64,000 bases of DNA from assembly GCA_019973155.2 (NCBI GenBank), contig BPQB01000030.1, positions 310,001-374,000 of the forward strand. Reading direction: 5' to 3'. Shown here piece by piece: positions 54,183 to 64,000 of this stretch. How positions within the stretch are numbered: position 1 is the first letter of the stretch; each line of letters begins with the position of its first letter. Origin of the DNA: Phanerochaete sordida (lineage: Eukaryota > Basidiomycota > Agaricomycetes > Polyporales > Phanerochaetaceae). The position numbers were made by a program, and so were the translations under genes. The notes below the pieces were generated by a model that was not told the origin of the DNA, ran no database searches, and saw only the letters and a list, made by a program, of their open reading frames with translations.

Positions 54183-56958
54183 GGCTGGGGCTGCAGCAGC
54201 GAAGCGAGATGGAGTGGGCAGGCCGGCCTCAGCGGCGCATGACAGAGACACGGCCCTTATGTATGGGCGGGACGTCACTGGGCCAGAAGAAGCGGCACGG
54301 TCAGGCACCCTGGGCCAGGTTCTCCACATGGGACGTCGGCAGAGTGATAAGGAAGCAGGAAGACGAACAGGCCATCACTGCCGCGGTCTCCGCCCGTGCG
54401 CGGCGTGCAGCTGACGCCATCCGGTGCGTGCATTGCCAGTGTGGGCCCGCCGGGGAAGCAGCCCTGGCACTGGCGAGGCCGCAGTGGCTCCGGGAGCAGG
54501 CCAGCGGCCGTCCTGGAATAGCCTGCAGCGTGGGTAGCCCCGCCCAGCACGGCGGGCCGCCGAGGCTTCTGGCCCAGAGCACTGGAGGACGTTATCGCCG
54601 GCGTGCCTCGCGCGATGCGGGTATGGTGCGATGCAGACGGAGCGGGCTGCCGCTCGGTGTGTGTTGGCGGCGACTGGGCTTGGCGATGGCAGATGGGACT
54701 TACTCACTTGCGATGTCGTCCCCACGGCCGCATGGCGCACCTGTCCAACCTTCCCATAGTTGATCCTTGTGGCGTCGATCCTCTGATGGGATCGTGTGCC
54801 CGTCCCGCCACAACGGGCAACTGCTGTCGTTCGCCCTGCCTCGGCCCCGCGCCGAGTGTCGCCGCCCGGGCTGCGTTCCGCCTACCAGCGCCGCATTCAC
54901 TCTCCGTTTGCGTGCCACGCCGCACGCCTGCGCCACCGGCCGCGTGCGCGCGCGCGGCGAGCATATGGCGGCGCGCATGAGCTACGATCACTCGCGGATG
55001 GCGCAAGCTGCAGCGATGCGCGGGTCACGGAGGTGCCACACTGTCGACTTGCTCGCGCCGCACTCGCCCGCTGGCGCCGCCCTCTGATCCAGGCACCGCG
55101 GTGCGCGAAGCACATGGCGGATCAGCCCGGCGCCGACAGTTTAAGGTCTTGCGACAGCTTCCCATGCTGCGTCGTGCCTGCCCGAAGCACGATGTTGTCT
55201 GGACCGCCTGCCCAGCGAGGATCTCGTCGCTGTCGGCATGGCGAGCACCAAAGGCGCCGGCGAGCGCCGAGGTCCTCGAGAACGAGGCACGAGCGAATGG
55301 AGTCCGTGGCATTTGCAGGCCCGTGCGCGGCAGTGCGCCTGCATATCGCGTCTGCGCGCCGCGCATGACCAGGCTTGGCGCGCCCTCGGCGCGGGCAGCC
55401 CCCACATGCTGCACGCGCCTGCCTAGCTTGAAACTCGGAGGCCTAAAGCAGCGGGTCATCAATAGGCGCAGCTCAACTGGTAATGGGCATGGCGCCGCCG
55501 CGCCGCGAGCTTGCGTGTGCGCCTCAGGTGCGATAGCCTTCGTGGCATCTGCGCGCGATCTGGAGACATGGCGGCGTGCCTTATCTGCGGGGCCCGGGCA
55601 CATGTCGGGCGTGATTTCTGGCAGGCTGAGCATGTTCGATCTGCCTGTCTCGTTTCTCTATCAAGTGCTTATCACGGAGGTGGACGGCAAACGCTAGGCT
55701 TGACGAAGGTGAGCAGCGACATGACGGGAGAGAGCTGCACGCACCGTATAGCAGCGCCTGGCCGACGTCGGCCCGTGAGGCGCCACCGCGCAGCGCGGGA
55801 GGACGTCCAGCCGTTTTGGATTCTGGAATGATAAGAACCTCCGTGTGGTAAACAAAGAGAAACTTATCTTCCGCATCCATATGTCTTGCGCAGTTTTTCG
55901 ACGCGTGGCAGGTTCTGGCTGATAGCTCCTCGGGCCGGGCCAGCAGAGTTCTGGCAGCAGATAAGTCGTGTCAGACAGAGTCGAGATGACAGCAAAGCGT
56001 CGGTGCCAGTGTCCTGTAGAGCAGATGTGACGACATGGCAGTTTAAGACAGTCCGCGGCGGCGCTGCAGCCCCGCGCGCCACCATCGGCTCTTGCCGGGT
56101 TCCGCTTGCCGTGCGCTGAGTGGCGAGCGGACTGTCTGCGCACTGAGGCCTTTTGGCTATTTTTCGGGGGCTGTCAGTTAGGCTTTTAGACGTGCTGGCG
56201 TGATAGTATTAGAAGTGCTCTGCGAGAGGTGACGGTGGGAGCATGGACGAACCTCGCTTTATTTGGCCGGTAAGCAGCGATTTCAAAGCAGGTGATGCGC
56301 CATCACTCGACCCGCCATCAGTTGCGCACCCGCCCTAGTGGTCCGAGGAGTGCCACATGCAGTCTGCGATCTACCACCCGCGGCGTCACAGGCCCACAGC
56401 CCGCAGCCATGTCCGACTGCTGTCGCGGTGCGGACTGGTGCGGATGGGCCTGGCGGGCCTTGTATTCTGGGCGGGCCCATGAGGGAGACAGAGGCCAGAC
56501 TTCTAAAATGCAAGTGGTCAATAGTGTCGCGTCGATTTTAGTAGGGTTTGGACCCAAGCGCTGCGAAAAGGGCGGAGCTACAGCACGGCGGCGCATCATG
56601 CGTCGCGCTGTGCACCGTGCACAGCGCTGCAGCAAAGGGTGAGACGAAAGGGGTAGCGCAGGGCATGTCATTGGTCCATCTAGTACATTACGGAGACTGT
56701 ACACGTACATCCAAAGCAAGAGAGCGGCGCCGACGGCGCGTGTCCCGCGCGCACATCCAAGACTGCGTCCGAGACGTGCACGCGCCGCGGGACAAGACAC
56801 GTCAAATATTGTTACAGAGGGTTCCCAGGGTGAGATGAAAGCAGCCGGTGACATGCGAGATGGGGGAGATGCGAGCAGGACATAGTTGGAAGCAGAAGCA
56901 GGGGCAAAGTCATGAGGTGCGTGAAGCGTCAGAAGCGTGGCACGCGGCGCGGCGGCGC
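54183..56958. other. Long GC-rich stretch without a supported gene
   Basis: About 2.8 kb. Many long frames exist on both strands because of high GC, but none has domain content, consistent codon preference or splice structure. The left end includes the OPT promoter. A sequence like a tRNA A-box (about 55457-55475) was examined and not supported. Confidence 0.4.
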
Positions 56959-59264
56959 CTAGAGCGCCTGGCCGACGTCCGCGTGCGCCGTGGGCGTCGA
57001 GGGCGTCGTGTCAGTATTTTCGGTATTTTCAGCATTTTCAGAATTTTCTGGTCCTTCAGAGTCTTCGTGGTGTTCGTGGGCAGGCGCGAGGCGGGGTGTC
57101 GCGGGCGGAGAGGCGGTAGCAGGTGTCGCAACAGAAGATGTCGCGGGGCTGTCGGGAGCCGGCGCGGTCTGCAGGCGCGCCATCGACGTCTTCGACGACG
57201 CGCTCGCGAACGGCGTCGCCGGCTGAGATGCGGACGCGAGCGACTCGTCCGCAGTCCGGAAGGACGTCGTCGAGCTCTGGCGCGACGGCGCGCGAATCGG
57301 CGCAGGCTTCGTCTTCGGCGCCGCCGCGGTCGCAGGTGCCGATGCCGAGGCGCTGCTGCCGAGCCCGGGCGGCGGCGAGAGCGGTGCGGACACGGTGGAT
57401 TCGGAGCTGTCTTTGGGGTGGCCATTGTGGACAGCACCGGGCGCCGCGGGCGCTGGCGCCGGGACGGGTGCGGGCGCCTCCGCGGCATTGACCTGTGCGC
57501 GCGCGAGGGGGCTGCCCGTGGGATGCGCCGGGGGCTCCGCATCGTGCGCAGGCGTGTCGTCGCCCGCATGCACGCTCGCCGCGGGCGTGTCAACCTCGGC
57601 AATGTCGGCGCCGTCGGGCGCGGGCGAGCGCGACGGGCCGGCGACGTCCTCGAAGTCGGGCGGGGGGTGCAGCGGGAGGTCCATGCGGGAGTTGCTCGCG
57701 TGGTACGCGAGCGCGTCGTGGCCGTAGGGCACGCCGAAGCGCGCGAAGGAGTCGCGCGACGCGATGAGCTTGAGCTGCTCGGGCGTCGGGCCCGAGCGCG
57801 GGTACGTGAACTCGGTGCGCACCGTCGTGTGCGTGAGCGGCGCCGAGATCGAGTTGACCGAGATCATCGACGGCGACGTCAGGTGCGGCGAGTCGAGCAG
57901 CCGCGAGCGCGAGCGCGACATCATGCTGAAGCCCGAGCCCGACACCGACGGCCGGTGCACGCCAGCGCGCGACTGGGCGCGGCTGCGCGGGCGGGGGATG
58001 GTCGGTGTCGAGATGTTGGAGCTGCCCGAGTGGTCGCGGCGGTGCATGGTGGGCTGCTCGCCGTCGGGAAGCGTGTTCGCAGGTGCAGCGGTGGCTCTGC
58101 TCGGGTGGCGGCTGTGGAAGAGGCTGAAGAATCCAGACCGTCGCCTGTGGCTGTCCGGCTCTGGAGGTGGCGTCGGCACATGCCTCGGAATTTCGGGCGA
58201 GACAGACGGGCTCATGTCTTCAAGCGCCACCACCTCGAAGTACGGAGGCGCATCGCCGCGCGGATCGGGCGTCTGCGGGTTGAGGCGGCTCGACGCGTTC
58301 TCCTCCGTGGTGGGCAGCGTGTCGATGCTCGGGCGCGAGCCCTCCAGACGCGGGGTCATCCCTTCGATCAGGCGCGCGCGCGAGTTGTCGAGGTCCGCAC
58401 CCATGTCCGCGCGCAACTCGCCCTCGCCCTCGCCGTCGGAGAGCAGCGGCATATCGTGCGGGCTCTCGGGGATGTCCGCGTACTCGCGGCTCTGCACGCG
58501 CGACATGACAGACGGGTCGGGGCTCTCGGCGGACTCGGCGACGGACGGCATCACGACGTGCGCCGTCGTCGGCGGCTCCTCGAGCAGGTCTTCGGGCCCG
58601 CGGAAGATGACGACCTCGCGCTCGCCCGGCTCCTTCATGTACACGGGCAGCGAGTGCGTCGAGATCTGGCTCGCGCGCCGGTTCGCGCGGCGGCTGCGGC
58701 GCGTGCGCACGGGCGCCGCGCCGTCCGTGGTGACGTCGGTGTCGGAGCCCACGAGCTGCTGCGCGGTGAGCTCGCGGGGGCCGTCTTCTGCCGCCGTGCT
58801 CGGCCCGAACGAGTTTGCGGCGTGGCTCGTCCACCGCGCCATGTTCATGTGCCATCCGCGGCGCATGCAGAACATCATGAGCACGAGGCCGATGACCACG
58901 ACGACGATGACGACAGGGACCTGCAGAGATGAGAAGCCTCCTGGGCGGGAGCAGCGCTGCGACGTACGATAATCTTGACCGCATCGCCGCCGCCGCGTTT
59001 CTGCAACGGTGCGGCCTGCACTAGCGCGGGGAGGTTGAGGAGCACGAAAGCGGCGCTTGCGAGTGGAGGCAATGATGGCAGGCGGATCTGCGCTGGACTT
59101 CGCTGCTGCGTGCTGGCACGTATTGAGGCATCGTCTGGCGAGTGCAAGACGGACGGTTTACGTCTTCGTCGTGGACATGCGTCGACGGGAGAACCTACGT
59201 GCGAAGTGATCTTCACTTCGTCGTCAGGCGGGAAATGGCACAGTCCGCCAGCGATGTTGGGCAC
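56959..59264 (-). CDS. Single-pass membrane protein with long Ser/Pro-rich cytoplasmic tail, uncharacterised
   Basis: Exon 59264-58968, a 47-base intron (58967-58921) and a long exon 58920-56959 (about 752 residues in this model). A hydrophobic segment ASAAFVLLNLPALVQA with a signal-peptidase-like end is followed 20 residues later by a membrane helix created across the splice (VKII/VPVVIVVVVIGLVLMM). After CMRRGW the tail of more than 600 residues is disordered, rich in Ser, Pro, Thr and Arg-Ser pairs, with a repetitive acidic end (ENSENAENTENT). This is a type I layout. The ATG at 59264 leaves about 50 residues before the signal-like segment, and the bases around it (gtgagtgcc) look like a splice donor, so the true start may lie in another upstream exon. 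Confidence 0.65.
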
Positions 59265-59991
59265 TCACCGACAACGGTGCTTCACACGCCTCGCTCCAGC
59301 TGAAATTTCGCTCGTCCTCCGACCCGTCAGGAGTCCAACATCGAGTACCCGCTGTGTCCCTTGTTCGAAATGGCGGGTGGCTGCCTGGTGGTGCTCGGCG
59401 GGAGAATGGCATGTGTATGATGAGGCCGTCGCTCCAGCGTTCGTTATATGAGATAAAGGAGAAGAGAGACTGTGCAGGGATATGTTACACTTGGGACGAG
59501 ATGGAGGTCGAACGAGACTTGTCACAGCAGCGCCTTGTGCGGATACAATTTGCTGAGCTCATCCCCCGCCCGTAAGCAGGGGTTCCGCATCCAGGCGCTG
59601 GAACGGACATCTTGAAGATTTCGCTCATCTCACATGCTCACGCTCCATGAGATAACAACACACTGTGTGCCTGACTGGCATTCGAAGTGGTATATTTGTA
59701 GCAGCAAATCCAAGGCCCTCACGAAAGGGAAAGCGTTCGTAGAATTGTAGTAAACAGGACTCCTGAGGTGCTGTGCCTCGTTATCACGACGCGCCTGGGC
59801 GGACCCGAGCGGGCGGCCAAGCTGGGGCGGGCACTCGCACGCCCCAGGCTGTGCCCAGCGTGGTCGTGCAAGCACCACACCGGTGGGAACCGGCCGAGGC
59901 GAGCGTATGGAGACGAACTGCCAGGCCTCGGCTGGCGCGGCGATCCGGGCGCCTTCCCACAATGCCCACCCTTGCGAGCACGCGAGCATTT
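59265..59991. other. Intergenic, no gene seen
   Basis: About 725 bases holding the promoter or first exon of the membrane protein to the left and the 3' end of wax-synthase copy 1 to the right. A cgttgtcg/gtgagt donor near 59270 may mark an untranslated first exon. Confidence 0.35.
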
Positions 59992-61378
59992 TCAAGAAGG
60001 CAGCGCGATGGCGCATTGGGCCGTAACCCACTGGGCGACGTCGAGTCCAGTCGCGCGGGCGAGCGCGGCGAGGACCGGGCGCACGACGTGCGGCTGGAAC
60101 GGGAGCCGGTCGCGTGCCAGGCCCGCCGCCACCGCCCAGTCGACGAACCACGGGACGGAGTACGTGAGCCACGACACGGTCCACAGGTACCCCACAGTGC
60201 GCTCCCAGCGCGTGTCGCGCAGCCCCCGCTCCCGGGCACGTGCGATGACGGCGTCCTCGAGCATGATCGCGGCCGCCTGCGCGGGGAAGAACCAGAATGA
60301 AGAGCCCGTCCACTTCGGGTGCACCATCGCGTCGCCGGGGACGTGCGCGAGCCCGGACAGCGTGAAGCCGACGAAGAGTTGGACGTGCGACGAGAGCCAG
60401 GATCCGGGCGCGCATCGTAGGGTGCGGGCGGCGAATTTACCTCCCGCGGAGACGAACTGGGTGCAGGTCAGCGCAAATCCCTCAGGCGGTGCAAATGGGT
60501 GCTCACACGGCGCATCATCTGCTGCCAGACTCGACTGCACAAGGTACAATCAGAATGATAAGTGCGGAGAATATGGAGAGGGCTCACCCCCAGAAGCGCC
60601 GCAGTGTGTAAGCATCCTTCCACCTGCCAACGAGCGTGGGCCAGGCTTTGGGCTCGGTGAAACCAAGGGCTACTGCCGCCACAGCTGTCGCATCGTACGG
60701 CACGGTGAGCACGCAATACGATCTTGTCGCGTATGCCAGCACATTGAAGAACTGCAGCAGGAGACCCTGGTCCCGCACCGAGAGCGCTCTGGCCTCCGGA
60801 AGGGAGAATAGCGGGTTGAGGTCGATGTAAGTCTGAGAGACGTCGGCAAGCAAAATAAATCTGAGCATGCGTAGACTGCGCTTCAAGGCGAAGCGCCAGC
60901 GGCTCTCGGTCGGCAGCAGGGGAACATGCGGTATCTAGGCACGGCCGCTGTCAACATGACACAAGGCGAGCGTGGCAGCTGTCGAGCTCACCTGGTAGTT
61001 CCACCCTATTCCCCTAGTGTTGTTCATGATACACTGGAGGTTGTAGAATTTCTCCCAGAACGGCATGTCTGTGAGAGGCTTGACTTGTCTCTCGTGACGA
61101 CATTCCACCAAGGGATCCGACGCCAGCAGGACCAGGGCCGTGAGAGACACTGTCGCGAACGCGTTTCCCGTCAAGTAGTTATTGAAGCTGCCTTGCCCAG
61201 CGTCGAATCGAACCGAGCAGAGCAGCGTCGCAGCGATGCCGACCGACGCCGCAAGTCGGATAGGCCGGGGTGGTCTGAGTGCAACGATAACGCACAGGAT
61301 CCATTGAGGCAGCACGAAATTGGTGAAGAGGGGAAGTGGGGCACGACGCTCAGCATCGTAGGCGAGTAGTTCGCGCAT
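59992..61378 (-). CDS. Wax-synthase-type membrane acyltransferase, copy 1
   Basis: Four exons: 61378-60992, 60934-60588, 60534-60507, 60456-59992 (1227 bases, 408 residues). Wax-synthase domain (MBOAT-type) markers: GRWKDAYTLRRFWG, the small exon 3 (28 bases) encoding GRVWQQMMRR, then SHVQLFVGFTLSGLAHVPGD and WFVDWAV near the end. About eight membrane helices. Family members esterify fatty alcohols or other acceptors with acyl-CoA in the ER. In copy 2 the exon-3 motif is RVWHQQLRR; here the conserved His is Gln, so activity is doubtful or altered. A TATA element lies 56 bases upstream of the start. Confidence 0.85.
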
Positions 61379-61433
61379 TACCCGCGAGGAATGAGTCGGG
61401 CGAGCTGTCGAAGATGTGATGATCTGAGGGCTC

Positions 61434-61442
61434 TATATAAAT
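61434..61442 (-). promoter_or_regulatory. TATA box of wax-synthase copy 1
   Basis: atttatata read on the - strand, 56 bases upstream of the ATG at 61378. Confidence 0.5.
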
Positions 61443-61832
61443 TTAAGTGCTTTGTAGTCCGATCACGACGTTAGTCCAAAATGACACCGAGCAAACGAGT
61501 TATCGAACCTTTGAAAGCGGACGTCCCCCTCGTAGCAGCAGTTCCCTGAATGCCTGAACCTGCTGCGTGTAGGATGATATCTGCGGACAATCTATCATAT
61601 ACTAGGCAAATTCGTGAGCAGCTGCAAGAAATGCTCGAGCCCGCGGGTGAGTGCGGGAGGAGAAGGTGCGCGACAGTCGAGACGCGTCGTCGTGACCGCG
61701 TTCGCACGCGTGCCCGCGTTGACTAACCGCTCACACGTAAGCGCTTCTTCAAGCTTCATGTTCGAATCCCTCTCGCGATCGAGATTTAATATGCATCTAT
61801 GCAACATTCGCCACAAATGCAGGCATAGGAAG
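61443..61832. other. Short intergenic region between the wax-synthase copies
   Basis: About 390 bases; contains the 3' end of copy 2 and the distal promoter of copy 1. A GTTCGAATCC string (near 61759) resembles a tRNA B-box, but flanking bases do not form a T-stem. Confidence 0.35.
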
Positions 61833-63171
61833 CTACATCATCTCAGTCCTTTCAATATACCGCGAAATCAAGCTCGATACCGCGGGGCGTACTACAGACA
61901 ACTCTGTCAGCCTGTCTCGTGCAAGACCCGCCTGCACAGCCCAGTCGATGAATATCGGGACCGAGCATGTGAACCAGGCGAGTGTCCAGGTATAACCTGC
62001 AAGCCGGACCCAAAGTGTATCTCGAATACCCAAGCGCTTCCCCAGTGCGATGACGAAGTCTTCGGCGGTGATGGCCATCGCCTGCAAAGGGAAGAATAGG
62101 AACGAGGAGCCTGTCCATTTCGGATCGACCATCGTGTCTCCGGGTACATGCGACAGGCCAGACACGGTGAAGCCTACGAACAGCTGAACATGCGACGATA
62201 GCCACGTCCCAGGCACGCAGCCTAGTGCACGTGCAACATATCGCCCAATGCCCGAGCTGACCTGCGCTACAAATGAGCAAAGGAGAATCAGACGTATGGA
62301 CGCCAACGTACGCGACGTAGCTGCTGATGCCACACTCTCCTATCCGCCTATCAGCCCTCGTAAAATCAACAGGACAAAGGAGCCGACGTACCCCCAAAAC
62401 CGCCTAACCGTATAGGCATCCTTCCACCGACCGAACGGCACTGGCCAATACTTCGGCTCTGAAACTCGCAGTACAACAGCGACGACCGCCAGAAAATTGT
62501 ACGGGATGTTCAACATGCAGTATGCCCGCGTCATGTAGGCGACGACGCTGAGCATGGTCCAGATCGTTCCCTGCGAGCGCAGCGATACGAAACTATGCTC
62601 GGGTAGCGAGAATATCGGATTTAGGTCGATGTAGGTTTGCGCAATGTCCGCGAGGAGCACGTGCCAAAGCGTACGGAGGGCTCTGCAGACGACAAAGCCC
62701 AGTCTGGTATGCGTAGGCCGTGGAGGGACGTGATGGATCTGTAACAAATGTAAATTGTCAGCTCGGGTTCATCGCGTCCAGGATCCTACTCGCCTCTTGG
62801 TTCCACCCAATACCCCTCAAGCTCACGAGAATGCACGCTGAATTATACACGCGCGGCAGCAGCGTCATTTCTGCCACCACGTTGCTCTGCGTCTCGTGCT
62901 GCCACTCCGCCGCAGGGTCCGACAGGAAGAGCAGGACCAGCGCGTGGAACGACGTCGCGCAAAACGCGCCGCCGGTGAGGTAGTTCAGCGACTTCGTGCC
63001 GACGTCGTATCGGAGGGCGTCGAGGAGAGCGACGGTGAGGACAGCCCAGGCGAGGAGACGCCACAGGAAGTGCGGGAGGACCGCTATGATGTAGGCGAGA
63101 GCGAGCTGCGGAACGATGTTGTATGCGAGAGGGAGAGGTGGTCGTGGTGCTGTGGGCTCGACATGTTCCAT
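61833..63171 (-). CDS. Wax-synthase-type membrane acyltransferase, copy 2
   Basis: Four exons: 63171-62794, 62738-62392, 62339-62312, 62261-61833 (1182 bases, 393 residues). Exon layout is the same as copy 1, including a 28-base exon 3. Motifs: DIAQTYIDLNPIFSLPEH, GRWKDAYTVRRFWG, RVWHQQLRR with the conserved His, SHVQLFVGFTVSGLSHVPGD. Intron 1 uses a GC donor (GAG/gcgagt) at the site where copy 1 has a GT donor (CAG/gtgagc). This copy keeps the residues expected for activity, so it is the likelier functional enzyme of the pair. Head-to-tail tandem duplicate of copy 1. Confidence 0.87.
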
Positions 63172-64000
63172 CTGCGTGGAGACTTTGGTGCGACGACCGA
63201 GGAGAATTCTTCAGAGGGCTGAAGAAGCCTGAAATTTCAATGACCATCCTCTGATTTAAAACTTGTAGCCCTCACGCTTTCGCTGCGTCCCATTGCGCTG
63301 CGTCGTATCTGGTGGAATGATATAGCACCATGGAGCGCAGTGCATGGCCAATATCCGAGCATAAGCGTAAGCTTTACAACCCCCGCTTCTTATTCTCCGC
63401 TCGCGAGCCCCTCACGCAAACTCATGATCCACTGCGGTGCAAACCAGTGAGCTGCGGCGAGCCAGATCCTGCGAGAGGCATGCTCTTACCGAAATTGCGA
63501 CTGTGGAGTCTCGCGCCGATAACGAGGCTTCTTCGGCACAGCTTCGAACCTAGAAATCAAGGAATTAAGCTATGTCACTTGCTCTGCCGACCGCGGTGGC
63601 CGTGCGCGTACGTATACATCTCAAGCTTGCGCGCGGGAGAACCAAAAGATGCGAGACGAACCTGCACGAGTCTGCTCCCGAGCCCGGGGTGACCGTCTTC
63701 ACACGCTGTGGGGTCTATTAAGTAGCCTCGCGACAGGAGAATTGAAGCAGGGTGCGCGAGAGCTTATCCGGGCAGTGGTACGACGACATTCAGAGCGGCC
63801 GTCCTCGAGTACGTTGCAGGCCTTCAGCTTGATGCAAGCGAATGGCAGTGTGGGGCGGTGTAGGAGCGGTGTAGGAGATCTGGAGCTCTTCGCGGCGCAG
63901 CGGTGACCCGGGCATCGCTCAGTACTGGCATGGAGAGCAATAAGATCAAAGCATATCTCCATTATGGTGATGAAGTAACGTGCATTAATCTGCTGGACAA
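63172..64000. other. Right-edge intergenic region, no gene seen
   Basis: About 830 bases to the window edge. It starts with the promoter of wax-synthase copy 2. Short frames are present but without motifs or splice support. Confidence 0.35.

Noticed and set aside
55457..55540. tRNA-like A-box (cgcagctcaactggtaatg)
   Set aside because: No matching B-box (only ggtgcgatagcc) and no cloverleaf could be folded.
56848..58932. 694-codon + strand frame
   Set aside because: Antisense shadow of the single-pass membrane protein, almost entirely Arg/Ala/Val/Gly low complexity.
61757..61770. Perfect B-box-like GTTCGAATCC
   Set aside because: Flanking bases do not form a T-stem and no A-box is at a suitable distance.
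1..64000. CRISPR arrays, integrons, prophage or bacterial operons
   Set aside because: The spliced eukaryotic genes throughout rule out a prokaryotic context, and no regularly spaced direct repeats were seen.

Overview
This window looks like nuclear DNA of a filamentous basidiomycete, most likely an agaricomycete and perhaps a polypore-type wood-decay fungus (inference). The evidence is densely packed genes on both strands, many GT-AG introns of about 45-70 bases, strong C/G preference at third codon positions, and typical fungal gene families: FAP1/NF-X1, RSC7, DUF1308, fungal wax synthases, OPT and NCS1 transporters, and a two-domain ABCG transporter. Gene models were built by hand. Where exon lists are given, the summed coding length is a multiple of three.

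Layout. 1-1.7 kb: 3' part of a VIT/von Willebrand A protein (+). 1.8-3.1 kb: NOSIP-type RING/U-box protein (-). 3.7-5.3 kb: butanediol-type zinc dehydrogenase (+). 5.8-7.8 kb: secreted amidase (+). 8.2-10.6 kb: kinase-fold protein lacking the catalytic Asp (+). 11.4 kb: tiny secreted peptide with a spliced leader. 12.08-12.74 kb: candidate short transposable element. 13.1-14.8 kb: tail-anchored P-loop-like protein (+). 15.3-18.65 kb: FAP1/NF-X1 homologue (+). 18.4-24.5 kb: a tandem segmental duplication carrying four BTB genes or relics and broken ends of both flanking genes. 24.0-25.9 kb: DUF1308 protein (-). 26.1-27.0 kb: esterase-fold protein (+). 27.6-28.6 kb: possible Rrn9-like protein (-). 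28.8 kb: ribosomal protein eL41 (+). 29.9-31.8 kb: RSC7/Npl6 chromatin-remodelling subunit (+). 32.7-34.1 kb: multi-pass membrane protein (+). 34.4-36.3 kb: NCS1 nucleobase permease (-).

36.3-45.4 kb is gene-poor. It holds a decayed, frameshifted coding locus (39.2-40.3 kb), a perfect 24-bp hairpin (39.0 kb) and a dispersed family of three 55-residue-type secreted peptide genes (41.1-44.1 kb, all -). 45.4-50.1 kb: ABCG transporter (+), convergent with an OPT oligopeptide transporter (51.2-54.2 kb, -). After a 2.8-kb GC-rich stretch without a clear gene come a single-pass membrane protein (57.0-59.3 kb, -) and a tandem pair of wax-synthase-type acyltransferases (60.0-61.4 and 61.8-63.2 kb, -).

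There is no biosynthetic cluster or prokaryote-like operon. The most unusual material is the duplication with its reciprocal gene scars, the small cysteine-ended secreted peptide family, and several enzyme-fold proteins that have lost catalytic residues.
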